From Skeletonema tropicum (Eukaryota; Bacillariophyta; Thalassiosirophyceae; Thalassiosirales; Thalassiosiraceae), in the NCBI GenBank assembly GCA_037178625.1, contig CM074130.1, positions 930,001 to 994,000 of the forward strand: a stretch of DNA of 64,000 bases, written 5' to 3'. The position numbers and the translations under genes were made by a program. Under the pieces are notes generated by a model that made no database searches, had not been told where the DNA came from, and saw nothing but the letters and a program-made list of their open reading frames with translations. Shown one piece after another: positions 32,761-43,606 of the stretch (the first letter of the stretch is position 1; every line of letters begins with the position of its first letter).

Positions 32761-35442
32761 TTTGATGTATTTTGGTTGTATTGTTGAGCTGCTTTATGAG
32801 AGAGGCTTGGATGATAACGTGATACAAACGAGAAGCCGGGTGTTGCTTGTTGCTTGGGAAGGCAGGATGTGCAGGATGATCGTGCATGCAAGATATTTAT
32901 GGCAATAAGTCGTAAGTAAAGTGCATATTTTCATTTAATATTTCATTTATTAGGTAAGATGAAGGCAATGTTTATAGTTTATGAATTATCTATTCGGAAA
33001 AGACACATTTGCTTACCTTTATCACCACCCGCCAATCCCAACTTCAACTCTAGTGGCGGGATTGGTTGTGGCTGGGCCACAACCCACACATTTTCAGCCA
33101 AAACAGTATCAAAATCAACCAAACCATGACGGTTTCGGCCGTAGTAGACATCATTAACAATAATAATGACGAGCCATCACCACCTCCCTCCCTTCTCTAA
33201 CACCTCGTGATACATTCGGGGTGCTGGCGGCGTTTTGTTGCATTCGATTCGCCCGCAATTGGCAGCAAACGGCTGCGGCACGGCCGAATAGCGTGCTATC
33301 GCTTTTATTTTCGATGGTTATTCTCTTCTGTTGCTCTCCATCGACTCGATAATCATCGACACGTTACTATAAACTGACTATTGATGCGGGGGGTGCAAAT
33401 TATTGCCGAATATAATCATACAGGACAATACAACGGTTGAACTTGGCCGGGCGAGTGGGTGTGATGTTAATTATTTGGGAATGATATCCATCTCAAACGA
33501 GAAGAGGACTCCGCAATGTATTGGTGCAGAGGTTAGAGAACATTGACGAATCTTTGTTAATGAACACCATGGCTGACTATCCCAATTTGGGAGTTGATGT
33601 GATGGTTGCGACTGAGCTTCAGTCAATGAATTGCAGCGAGTTCGAAGTTGTGGGAAAGACTCCACTATTATTCTGTGCTCTGTGCGAAGATGACTGGACT
33701 GAATTGCTTTGAATGGAACGATTCATTGTGAGGTGAAAGAACAAGTCAAACACACAACAAACTAAAATCCACTACTTCCTCTTTAGATCGCATACGGCCT
33801 TTGCGCAATTCAGTGTATTATTCGTACTGAGTAAGATCGAAGATAGACGGCTATCGAGGCGGGCACATTGTAGGTACACGAGGATAACAAACCATCACAG
33901 TCAATCCATCTTTGAATGAAAACGATGCAGTCGATAGTAATGAGACTATCCAGAGACGCGCAGTGGCTGTGGCTGAAATCCTCGTCGTCATGAGAGAGAG
34001 AGAGAGAGAGAGAGAGCAGCTCACCACCTTCTCATGGCATGAGGGCGGGAATCTAAACCCTTCCGATCCCACATTGAACACTCCGGCGATCGCAAGAAGT
34101 TGGTCGACTGGTGTTACCACTTTGTTAATCGCCCATCAGTGATTGAGATTGAGATGGTCAATCGATTCCTCTTGTATCTGCAACTCCGCCAATGCCAACA
34201 TGAGAGTTGACAGCTGTATTCGACGAGGCTCTCATAACAAAATAAGCTTCAGTTGCTCACAGTCTCTCAGCACGGCATTGTATGTTGTCATCGAGATTAA
34301 TGAATGACGTCTTGTCAAGTGATCTCTTCACAGAGATTTGCAGTCGAGCCTTCGCTGTAGACGTGCAGCCGGGCATACTCCACGGCGAAGATGTTGAGGA
34401 GATGGAGCGCTTTTATTGAATGCCTATCATGGGATACCACGTTCAGACTGCCTCCTAAAGTTTGATTTGATCTCATTGATCCTGCCTCATATTGCGCTTC
34501 CTCTGTGACTTCTTCGTAGATGAGATAAAGTACTTGATCGCACTTACTGTGCTCGACTACGCTTCTCGTCACAACGAACGAGCACAATGCTACAAAAGCA
34601 GTAGTATACAGCTTTAAAGGTAAAACTAGATTTAAGGGGCACAAGGAGTTGCTGAGAGCTTTCTAGTATGGTAATTATGGAATGGTTCGACTTTGATCAC
34701 TCCGGAGAAGGATACCAAAGAAGACAAAAGAATGGATGATGAAAGAAGTTATAGTCATGATTCTTCTTCATGGCCCAGTCTACCTCGCCTGGCATTGGTT
34801 GTCAATATTGGCATGCACAGTTAAGAAGATTGAGAGTACGTACAGTTAAGAAGATTGAGAGCATCTCTTCTCTTCGTTATAGCGCCTAAATTTGAAACGC
34901 AAGTGTCGATGAATAATTCTACTCCTTCTACTACCAATGTTACTATCAATGCACATCAAATATTACCGATGAGTTGGCCGAATTATTCTCTTCCATCACT
35001 GTTTCTCAGACAGAGAAAGCCCAACAAACTCACAAGTAGATCTACGCCACATTGACATTGAGCATGTCGAGTGAACCGTGGACACTTTCAATTCTTTGCA
35101 AACTCAGTACTCAGTCTATTTGCTGTAGAGCTCTTCTACTACAAACTCCCCAGCCCCACATTGATCGAAGCGGCTGCAATATACTCCTTCTGCTGCTACT
35201 TTCGTCGTTGTAGTCGCAGCATCGATCGATAATATCACGCCGACGTCAGTCGCGAAGGGGTCGACGCCGCTCGCCGAATTCCATTGGAACTTTGTCGTCT
35301 TCGCGGCAAACGGGGTACCAGCATGAACGCAGCAATAACAGGAGTACACTACAGTGTAAATTAATTGCTATGGGCGAATATTTCCATGGCATAGGAGGAC
35401 ACGGAAGCAGCGACCTGGCATGGAGTGGTTTGACGATTGATG
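32761..35442. other. 2.7-kb region without a supported gene
   Basis: Only short, weak ORFs occur (for example 33521-33712, 63 codons without an ATG that looks right). Notable items are a perfect inverted repeat GGTTGTGGC-TGG-GCCACAACC at 33064-33084, a (GA)13 microsatellite at 33992-34017, and a 24-bp tandem duplication (ACAGTTAAGAAGATTGAGAG) near 34818-34862. The left end must contain the opine dehydrogenase promoter. Confidence 0.5.
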
Positions 35443-35467
35443 GTGGTTTGGCTCGGAGCCAAACCAC
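35443..35467. promoter_or_regulatory. Perfect 12-bp palindrome upstream of the P450 gene
   Basis: GTGGTTTGGCTC (35443-35454) and GAGCCAAACCAC (35456-35467) are separated by one G, 114 bp before the P450 start. It could bind a dimeric regulator or form a hairpin in the 5' leader. Function is not known. Confidence 0.4.
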
Positions 35468-35580
35468 AACCGTTCCCCCGCCATAATCATTCCCGCCACT
35501 GGAACTCTCACCTTCTCTCCGCTCCGACCGTCGACGCAGAATTTTTTCCAATCATTTCTCTTCGTAAGACCAAAAAGACC

Positions 35581-37327
35581 ATGATGAACAGCGTCAGTAC
35601 GAGGACAGCTACACCTACCGCAGTGGCATCAGCCGTATCTGCGGTCGCCATCTCTCTTGCTCTGGGCATCTGGCGACATAAGAGCAAAAAAGTTGGAGCG
35701 GTATCAAAAGAGGAAAGCGGCAAAAGCAACGGAGCTCGTTATCCCCCCACTCCATCGGTAAGATGTTGAATCGCTAACTTTGATTCTTCTATTACATTTA
35801 TCTTCCGAATAATTCTTACTGAATGCGTGCTTTGGTGGATATATAATACAGGATGTAGGCGTAGCATGCTACTGGCTTTTCGGCCATGGAATGGCACTCC
35901 AACCAGATCCAAATGAGCCGCGTGTATCACATGATATCATCTTTCTAAATTGGATGAAACGATTGAAAAGTAAAGTAGTCATGTTTGACCTCCCTATTGT
36001 TGGCCGATTCATTGTCGTAGGAGATGCCGAACTTGCTCGATACGTTTTATCACAAAACATTAAATTTCCAAAATCACCAACTTACAAGGAAATTTTCCCC
36101 CTCATTGGGAACAAAAGTATGGTTGCCGCGAAAGAGAAGGAGTGGGCATTGCAGCGGAAGTTGTATAATCCTGGATTTTCACCAGATTTTCTCCGAGGAG
36201 TTGTGGATACGATAATTCAGAAGTGCAATCGCTTCATTGATAAATGTGATGAAGATTTGGCCGCCGGAGTTTCTACCCACATGTTGGAGAGAGCAGTTGA
36301 TCTTACTGTGGATGTCATTGTTGCAGTTGCCTTTGGGGAGGATTGGAATATTTATGATGTGTCTGATGACAATGAGGGGCTTCAAACACGTGATACCATG
36401 CGAGAATTAACAGAATTGCTTGGAATCTCACAAAGGAATCCATTGAAACGATATTTTGACCCTGTACATAAATGGAGGGTTTGGCGCCTGTCTGGAGCGT
36501 TAGAGCGTAATATGCAAAAGCTTGTGAAGCGGCGTTTGGATAATTTTCATCTTGCACAGGGGAAGGAAGATTTGAAGCAACAGAAGGATATCTTGTCATT
36601 GACTCTCTCCAGCGTGCTGCGATCAAAGGAAACAGCGGATGGTGCTATTTCATTTACTAGTGATGAGATGGAGACTATGACCAGTCAGCTGAAAACCTTT
36701 TACTTTGCTGGACATGACACAACAGCCACTACAATTGCTTGGGCGTATTGGTTGTTGCTTCAGCATCCGGACTCATTGGCACGTGCGAGGGAAGAAGTAG
36801 TGTCAGCACTAGGAAACGATTGGGTGCAGGCTGTCATTGAGAGTGACGGGTTGAGCTCGACTACGTATGAGGAATTGCAGCAATGTGAGTATTTGGACGC
36901 CGTAGCTCGTGAGACTTTGCGCCTCTATCCTCCAGCAGCATCGACCAGGTACGGCCTTGATTCAAGCGTGACTGCTGATGGGTGGCGTCTGGGGGAAAGT
37001 ATTGTACACTTGAACTTCTATGCCATTCAGAGGGATCCAGATCTCTGGGAGAAGCCCGAAGAATTTGTCCCAGAGCGCTTCCTTGGTGAAGATGGAAGGA
37101 AAAGAATTTCCTCCTCGGGATTTCTTCCCTTTAGCAAGGGAGCGCGAGACTGTATTGGTAAATACTTCGCCCTTTTGGAAGCCAAGATTGCCCTCGCTAT
37201 TTTGATATGCAGATATGATGGTACGATTGTTGACGCAGACGAAGTGTATACAACACGATTAACTTCCATTCCACGGGGCGGCTGCGCTGTCAATCTTGGT
37301 TTCCGAGGGTCAAGCAATGCAGACTAG
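35581..37327 (+). CDS. Cytochrome P450 monooxygenase, two exons
   Basis: Exon 1 (35581-35757) encodes an N-terminal hydrophobic anchor (ASAVSAVAISLALGIW) followed by basic residues. A 94-bp phase-0 intron (GTAAGA...TACAG) leads to exon 2 (35852-37327). The protein is about 550 residues. Hallmarks are the I-helix FAGHDTTATT (oxygen activation), the K-helix ETLR (ExxR), FVPERF, and the heme loop FSKGARDCIG with the Cys ligand. All key residues are present, so an active heme-thiolate monooxygenase is expected, probably anchored in the ER with a cytosolic catalytic domain. The general layout is like CYP4/CYP3-clan enzymes, but the clan is not established. It is convergent with the BTB gene. Confidence 0.93.
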
Positions 37328-37503
37328 TGAATGATGCAGACGACTTTATTTTACATAGTCAACACTCTAATTTCGAATTGTACCCTCTTGTACTGCTACA
37401 CATACATGTAGCTGTAGCTCTACCATTCATCATCGCTGTTGCTCTCTTCTGATGAATCAGGGTTTTCTTCGAGGTACTTGTCAAGACGGGAGATCAAGGT
37501 TTC

Positions 37504-38711
37504 CTAAGTTCCGTCGACATCCAAGTCAAGATCGATCAATTCCCCAATGATATCGTTGACAGTGGCATTGCTGCGAGTCTTCCTACGTATGTAACCACAC
37601 GAGACGGGTTTCCCATGGACAAGAGGTTTCCCTTTGTTGTTTGAAATCGCGATCATGAGATCTCTCAATACATCAGGCGACTTTGCCAACTCTTCAAGCT
37701 CGGACTCGGATCTAACCAACATGTCAAAGTTTGAAATGTAGATTGAGGTCGCATACTCCTTCAACAAGGTGCAGTTCATTGAGTCTGCGAAGCGAAGATA
37801 TTCAATCACATTGCTAGCATTGATTGTGAGGGAGGCAATTTTTGCTGCGTCGGCCTGCAGCTTCAGTCCAATGACACCATACTTATTAGAGACCTTGATG
37901 ATTTCTTCATAGTGCTCAAGGAGAAAGTTGAGATCTGGCCTATCGTCTCCATATATGTATTCAAGACAGAATCGGAAGATTTCAGGTGTTGTGCCCTCAA
38001 CTTCTACTGGAAAATTTACATCTGCCCCAACCACAAACTGATATAGTTGCTCAGCGTTCAATTTGAGAATAAACTTGTGTGCAAGTATCTCTGTATCACC
38101 AACGAGGAAAGAAACATCGGCATCCTCTCCGCTTGCAAGCATTTTGAGGAGTTTTTTGACCGTAGGGCTGCGAGGAAAATGGAAACTCTCCCATTCAAAA
38201 ATGTCATGATCGATCTGTAATTCGACAATGAGTGCGTTCTCCTCAAGTACCGTCATAGCATCACTTGCAAAGATGGACAACATGTTCCTGCCGTCATTGC
38301 AGCACAGAACGAACCGTCGGTTGACATGATTTTTTTCTCCTCGAAAATTTCTCCAGTGTTACTATCCCTAACGATGATGCGGGCACGTGAAGTAATCTGG
38401 TAGCCAAGCGACCTCGAAACTATGATATTATTTGCCTCTCGCTTAGTCACTCTTATCTCGTACAGACGAGGTGAATACTCCCTTCTCCCATCGACATCGC
38501 GATATGAGAGTTTCACATATATGCCGACACCCCAAAAGCTCCCCCGCCCATCATTCGCCTCAGGTAAAGGCTTGCCACTACCATCAGTTAAAGAAGATGT
38601 CTCTCGCCATTCACCGGGGTTCATTCCAACATCGCGTATCTCATCTGGAAATAAATCTCTATCGGAGAGATTGTCGAAGCCATTGAACTTGAAGAGTAGT
38701 GTAGAAGACAT
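37504..38711 (-). CDS. BTB/POZ-domain protein (one frameshift)
   Basis: The start is taken at ATG 38711 (MSSTLLFKFNGF). The first frame to about 38285 gives an N-terminal strand-rich domain resembling MATH-like sensor domains (WGVGIYVKLSYRDVDGRREY). After a frame change near 38282 the second frame runs to 37504 with a BTB/POZ domain at DADVSFLVGDTEILAHKFIL and a C-terminal helical part. Together they encode about 400 residues. MATH/BTB proteins often act as substrate adaptors of Cullin-3 ubiquitin ligases; that role is inferred from the fold only. Such adaptors are a large family in diatoms, so the specific target cannot be guessed. Confidence 0.7.
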
Positions 38712-39081
38712 GATGATGACCAACAGAGGCACCGTGAAGCTGTCAACAGAAGTAATTATGAGCGATCTCCGCTCCTTAACTCGGAGTTGAAGCACTTGAC
38801 GATTCTATGTACCATAATCAGGCGCATGTTTCTTCTTCGCAGGAATTAGGAATGAATTGGGCGTTGAGTCGAGGGATTCAACTAGAAGTAATTACATTTC
38901 TCGTGCACCCCTTGATTCAGCTGTGAAGAAATCTCTTCAGTGATAGTGAAGTGATAGATACACAAGAAACAAAGAAATTAGTTTGCTTTATGTTGGGTCG
39001 TCTGAGAATCATCAATAGACTGAGCTTCCAGCAACTCGGGCACTGTTTCGCATAAATACTGTGGAACAGATCTATGTATGC
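38712..39081. other. Intergenic spacer between BTB and ABC1K genes
   Basis: 370 bp between the BTB start and the end of the ABC1K gene, which lies upstream on the same strand. It should hold the BTB promoter. No specific element is recognised. Confidence 0.4.
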
Positions 39082-40821
39082 CTACATTGTCTCTGTTCGA
39101 TGGCGTGCCAGCATACCACGAGAGATATTTGTGTAATCTTTCACGGTAAACATATCCATCGCTCTCCTCTTCGCGTATGGAAAGCTAGCCTGAAATATGT
39201 CAAATGATGGATCACCTTTCAAAGCTATACCTTCCAATAAACCCAAGCCTCTTGTCACCAACGCAAAGAAGGGAGGGACACTGAAGGGATACGTAAAGAA
39301 TACTTCATTCAACTCGTTCGAGATGGCCATCAGGTTGCGTTTACGGTCGTGCAGATTTGATCCTGCCTCCAATAACCCTTCTTTCAAAATGGTCTTAAGT
39401 ACCGGCTTCAGCTCTGTTACATCCATATCATGCGGAAGAAAGCCTAGATGCTTCGCGTCACTAGATATCAACGTATCATAGTCTCCTTGGAGAAGATTGA
39501 CTATTGCCCGCGTCATGGCATTACGAGCAGTTTCATCTACGTTGGCTACAAGGCCAAAGTCAAGAAGACACAATGTTGGTGTACCATCCTCGCTTTTCGT
39601 AACGTACAAGTTTCCAGGGTGAGGGTCTGAATGAAACTTGCCAATATCCAATAGTTGACATAGAAACAATTCTACACCGATTGGAATGAGTTGTTGGATT
39701 TGTTGTTGAGGTGCTTGTGCCAAAGGAATTCCTTCAATCCACTCTGATACAAGAACACTATTTGTAGTAAATTGTTCATACACTTGAGGAACGACCACTT
39801 TGTTCTTATTGCCCGAGTTGAAACGTGAGTGCAACTCCTCACGAAAATATGTTTGATTTGCAGCCTCGGCACGATAGTTTAACTCCATGAATGCTCCATG
39901 AGCAAACCCATTCAAAAATGCTTCATGGTAGGGTATCTGGTTGGTGAATATGGAGCACAATTTGTCCACAGCTTTACCGTAGGATAGCAAGAGGAATAGA
40001 TCCAATGTGACTGTCTCGAGTATGTCAGGTCTCTGAATTTTAATGGCAACTTTCTGCTGTGACTTCTTCGTGGTGGCTTTGTACACTTGACCTAGAGACG
40101 CAGAGGCAACAAGACGAGGGATCTCTTCAAACACACTCGTCACAATTCTGTTCACTTCATCTTCACTCCTAAAGTCAGCGTTGCTATTGTCACCTACACG
40201 ACTATCCGCTCTCATCGAAGAATTCAATTCTTGTGCCAAAACCCTCATTGCAATCTTATCATCAAACGGAGGAACTGCATCACAAAGACGTTGCAACTCG
40301 AATAAAACAGTAGGAGAGATCAAATCCGGACGGATCGAGAGTTGCTGCCCAACTTTAATGAACGTGGGGCCTAGATGCGTCAGTGCAGTGCGTAATTTCT
40401 GAGACAGATCTATTTCCATTTGTCGCTTTTGATCTAAATAATCTGCATCAACTTGTTTGTTCCCTTCGTTGTCTGCACTACTACTTATTGTCTCTATTGC
40501 CCATGGCCGCAGCTGGAACGAGTATAAATATTCTGCAGCAACTGGTCCCAGCTCGGATACAATTTGAAGCAGACGCTTTGCAATCGTGACAGGCCGGTTC
40601 TCCCAATACCTCGAAATAGAGTCACCATCATAGTGATCTCTTGGAATAATTGTTTCTATTGACGAAGCAGACTGTTGAAGCAGATTGTTGGTCCTCCACT
40701 CGACATAGTTGGCATAACCCACTGCGGTGACGGTTGAAGTCGCCGCAACGGAAGAGAATGGCCGGCGGCGGACGATGCCGAGGGCCGACCTTGCGATTGC
40801 TCTGGACGATGGAATACTCAT
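39082..40821 (-). CDS. ABC1/ADCK (UbiB-type) atypical kinase
   Basis: The start is placed at ATG 40821, giving 579 residues. The frame is open further upstream but without a better ATG. The N-terminus is Ser/Arg-rich (SIPSSRAIARSALGIVRRRP), consistent with mitochondrial or plastid import. Family motifs are: the KxGQ motif (FIKVGQQLS); a nucleotide loop of the atypical Ala-rich type (VASASLGQVY); the invariant Lys in VAIKIQRP; a FREEL segment; the catalytic DPHPGNLYV; and the metal-binding LLDFGLV. Bacterial UbiB and mitochondrial Coq8 support ubiquinone synthesis; plastid members regulate prenylquinones. Which organelle applies cannot be decided. Its promoter side faces the SPX-MFS gene. Confidence 0.92.
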   Translation of the reverse strand: MSIPSSRAIARSALGIVRRRPFSSVAATSTVTAVGYANYVEWRTNNLLQQSASSIETIIPRDHYDGDSISRYWENRPVTIAKRLLQIVSELGPVAAEYLYSFQLRPWAIETISSSADNEGNKQVDADYLDQKRQMEIDLSQKLRTALTHLGPTFIKVGQQLSIRPDLISPTVLFELQRLCDAVPPFDDKIAMRVLAQELNSSMRADSRVGDNSNADFRSEDEVNRIVTSVFEEIPRLVASASLGQVYKATTKKSQQKVAIKIQRPDILETVTLDLFLLLSYGKAVDKLCSIFTNQIPYHEAFLNGFAHGAFMELNYRAEAANQTYFREELHSRFNSGNKNKVVVPQVYEQFTTNSVLVSEWIEGIPLAQAPQQQIQQLIPIGVELFLCQLLDIGKFHSDPHPGNLYVTKSEDGTPTLCLLDFGLVANVDETARNAMTRAIVNLLQGDYDTLISSDAKHLGFLPHDMDVTELKPVLKTILKEGLLEAGSNLHDRKRNLMAISNELNEVFFTYPFSVPPFFALVTRGLGLLEGIALKGDPSFDIFQASFPYAKRRAMDMFTVKDYTNISRGMLARHRTETM

Positions 40822-41235
40822 TGTTGGCTGGGTGTTAACACTGTAAACTTCGTTGTGCTCTGCTTTGTTGGTAGAAGTAGGTAGGTAGATGTTCGGGTGA
40901 GCGAGTGCGTGGTGCTGACTCACCTGATGAACGTGAGAGAGGAAGATTTTGAGTGGTGCCGGTTAGCGAAGCCTTTGTTCGTAGGAATCGAAACTCTACG
41001 TACGGGAAAAACAGCGATTATACAGTAGGAATAGTACCCGAACAGTCTGAAAAATTCTTTCCCTCCATCCACCACACCAGCCCCGCCACATCTCCATACA
41101 TGAATCTACTGCATCTTCCATCTGTTTTCGCACTTTCCCAATGCAGACATAAGTAAGTAGTACCTATGTAGAGCAAGGCAAAGCAGGACACATGAGGGAA
41201 CAATCATTGAGCATTATTACAGGTCGCTTGATTCA
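40822..41235. other. Divergent promoter region, ABC1K / SPX-MFS
   Basis: 414 bp between two divergent starts. It contains TTCGTAGGAATCGAAACTCT ... GGAAAAACAGCGATTAT near 40978, which is weakly similar (inverse orientation) to the left arm of the 5.4-kb transposon and may be an old remnant. No other element is recognised. Confidence 0.35.
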
Positions 41236-43574
41236 ATGGTTGAATTTGGCAAGAGACTCCAAGATGCTTGTGCACAGCACAGGCCTCGCATGGGCTGGTC
41301 ATTGCATCGCTTACAATGACTTGAAACGTCTGATTGAACGAAAGACGGCAGCAGGAGAAGTAGCCGACGCGGGTGAAGAATCATCTCAAAATGAGTTGTT
41401 CCGATATGCACTTGACTGTGAGATTGAAAAGGCAGTGCTATTTGTGCTGCAGGAGCAGGGAACGATTGCCGCTGAGCTAGAACGATTGGCGGAGCGTCGT
41501 GCATTGTTTATTCAAACAAAATCGCAGCTGGGTAGTAATGAGATTATAAAACCTGTTGCCAGTCCAATCTTCTTCTGCTAGAGTGAATGCAGTTACGACG
41601 CCTCCCAGATCTTCGTCCAATAAAAGCATTACTGCTCTGGAGGAACTACGTCAGATCCATGAAGAATATGTTACCGTTGCCCACGACGTGATGCAGTTTG
41701 TCAAATTCATCGACCTCAATGTAACGGCAGGTACGAAAGATTCTGAAAAAGTATGACAAAAAGACCAAGACAAAATTATCCCACAATTACCTATCCGCTT
41801 ATACAAATCAGTATGTCGACTCACATTTAGACCAGTTGTATCATGATGGTGGGCTTTCATCCTTAGTTCTCTCACTGAAGAGGGCATTTGATGAACTACA
41901 CCAGGTTGAGATGAAGTTGGCACTAAATGAAATGCAAATTCAACAGAGTCGAGCATATTATCAAAATAATCATAGGAGGATGAGTTCACTTCCAGCTATA
42001 TCCCTTGCCGAAGTTGATTTGATGGAAAGTTCTCCTACAAGGCAAGAATCGGCAGCATATTCTACGAACAGAGATCAAATTACTCATGATAGAGAACCAG
42101 TATTGCAAATGATTAAAATATCTCGGGAAAGACTGAAGCAAAATACGAAATATGTTGATATTATTGCCGCGCAGGCATTGCTTTTTGATGCGGAGGAGGG
42201 TTCTATTGAGGAGGGGGGACGGGGAGTCGATAACTGCCGAGGATATGAATGGTCCTTCAAAGGCCCAACGTATCTCAAGCATGTTGAATCTTGCTTCTAC
42301 CTTCTTGTACATGGCCAACTATTATATCGTTGCACCAACATGCGGAGAGTATGCCGCTCGTGTTGGAAGCAGCGAGTCGATGGCAGGTATTGTCATCGGC
42401 ATGACTCCCAATGCCGCTCTAATTGCTACCGTGCTCTATGGTTGGTGGAGTAATTACTCCTACAAGTCAGCGCTCACATTTGCCGCAACATGCAGTGCTC
42501 TGGGAAATATCGCCTACGCACTTGCTCTGTATTACAATTCAATCCAATTGATTATGATCGGTCGCTTCTTGAATGGCTTTGGAAGCGCAAGGTCTATCAA
42601 TCGTCGGTTTATTGCAGATGTGTTTACGAGGAAAGAGAGGACAGCGGCATCGGCAGCTTTTGTTACGGCGGCAGCTCTTGGTATGAGTGCAGGCCCAGCA
42701 ATGGCTAGTCTCCTGTCTGCGATGACCTTCTCTCCTGAGTCAACGCTATGGACGAGAGAGACGACTCCTGGCTGGATAATGCTGTGCCTGTGGTTAGTGT
42801 TCCTTCTAGTATTTAGCTTGTATTTTGAGGAGCCTGATCGAACACACCTCTCTGTGGGACGGACAACTGCCACTTTGGAACTTACATCAAAGAATGGGGA
42901 AAAGACTCATCTCCTAGCTGATGAAACCCCTTCCTCTGATGAACACTCCCAAAAAGAAGGTAGAAACAGTGCAGACAGTTGTGGTCGTAATGACTCTATG
43001 GATTTACTTCGTTCTGAAACTCGTGCTTGAATCTCTACTCAGCTCGTGCCCCACAGTAACAAGGTATTTCTTTGGATGGAATGCAAGCACGTCGGGTTTG
43101 TTCCTTGCGTTTTTGGGGTTACTGATGTTTCCTGCAAACATGGTTGTTGCCAGGTTGAGCTATTACTATGAGGACAAAGAACTCATTCGCTCGTTTATGT
43201 TAGCAATTCTTTTTGGATGCATCGGAATCATCGCATACCTACCCCATCATTATTCGGTTATTCAGTATTCAGTGTTTGGCATCTGTATATTCGTGTCGAC
43301 CAATGCCCTGGAAGGGCCTAACATGAGTCTCCTTTCCAAAACAATTCCAAAGTCCTGGGCAAGAGGAACGTTCAATGCAGGGTTCCTCGGAACTGAGAGT
43401 GGAACATTGGCTAGATCAATTGGGGATGTGCTGATTTCATTGGCAGCGGTGAAGGGAGTTGCTGGGATGCTGAATGTTATCTTCTTTCAGATGTTTTGTC
43501 TAGCTTTGGTAAGCGTAATTTTGGTGCACAAATATTATGATCGATTGGAAGAAGATGACGAAGACAAAGAGTAA
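41236..43574 (+). CDS. SPX-MFS phosphate transporter, vacuolar type (frameshifted)
   Basis: The start MVEFGKRLQDA at 41236 is a canonical SPX beginning. The SPX domain continues with YNDLKRLIERK, FVLQEQGTIAAELERL and the inositol-pyrophosphate-binding Lys cluster in KILKKYDKKTKTKL, then the SYVDSHLDQLY-like end. An MFS domain follows (TFLYMANYYIVAPTCGEYA, GRFLNGFGSARSINRRFIAD, YFFGWNASTSGLFLAFLGLL). This is the SPX-MFS (PHT5/VPT) family, which moves phosphate across the vacuole membrane under control of phosphate-status signals sensed by SPX. Frame changes near 41320, 41555, 41730, 42210 (a G6 run) and 42955 (an A5 run) do not break homology and look like indel errors. Convergent with Notchless, 32 bp apart. 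Confidence 0.85.
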
Positions 43575-43606
43575 TTGAATGAGATTAAATTAAATTGCTC
43601 TGGATT

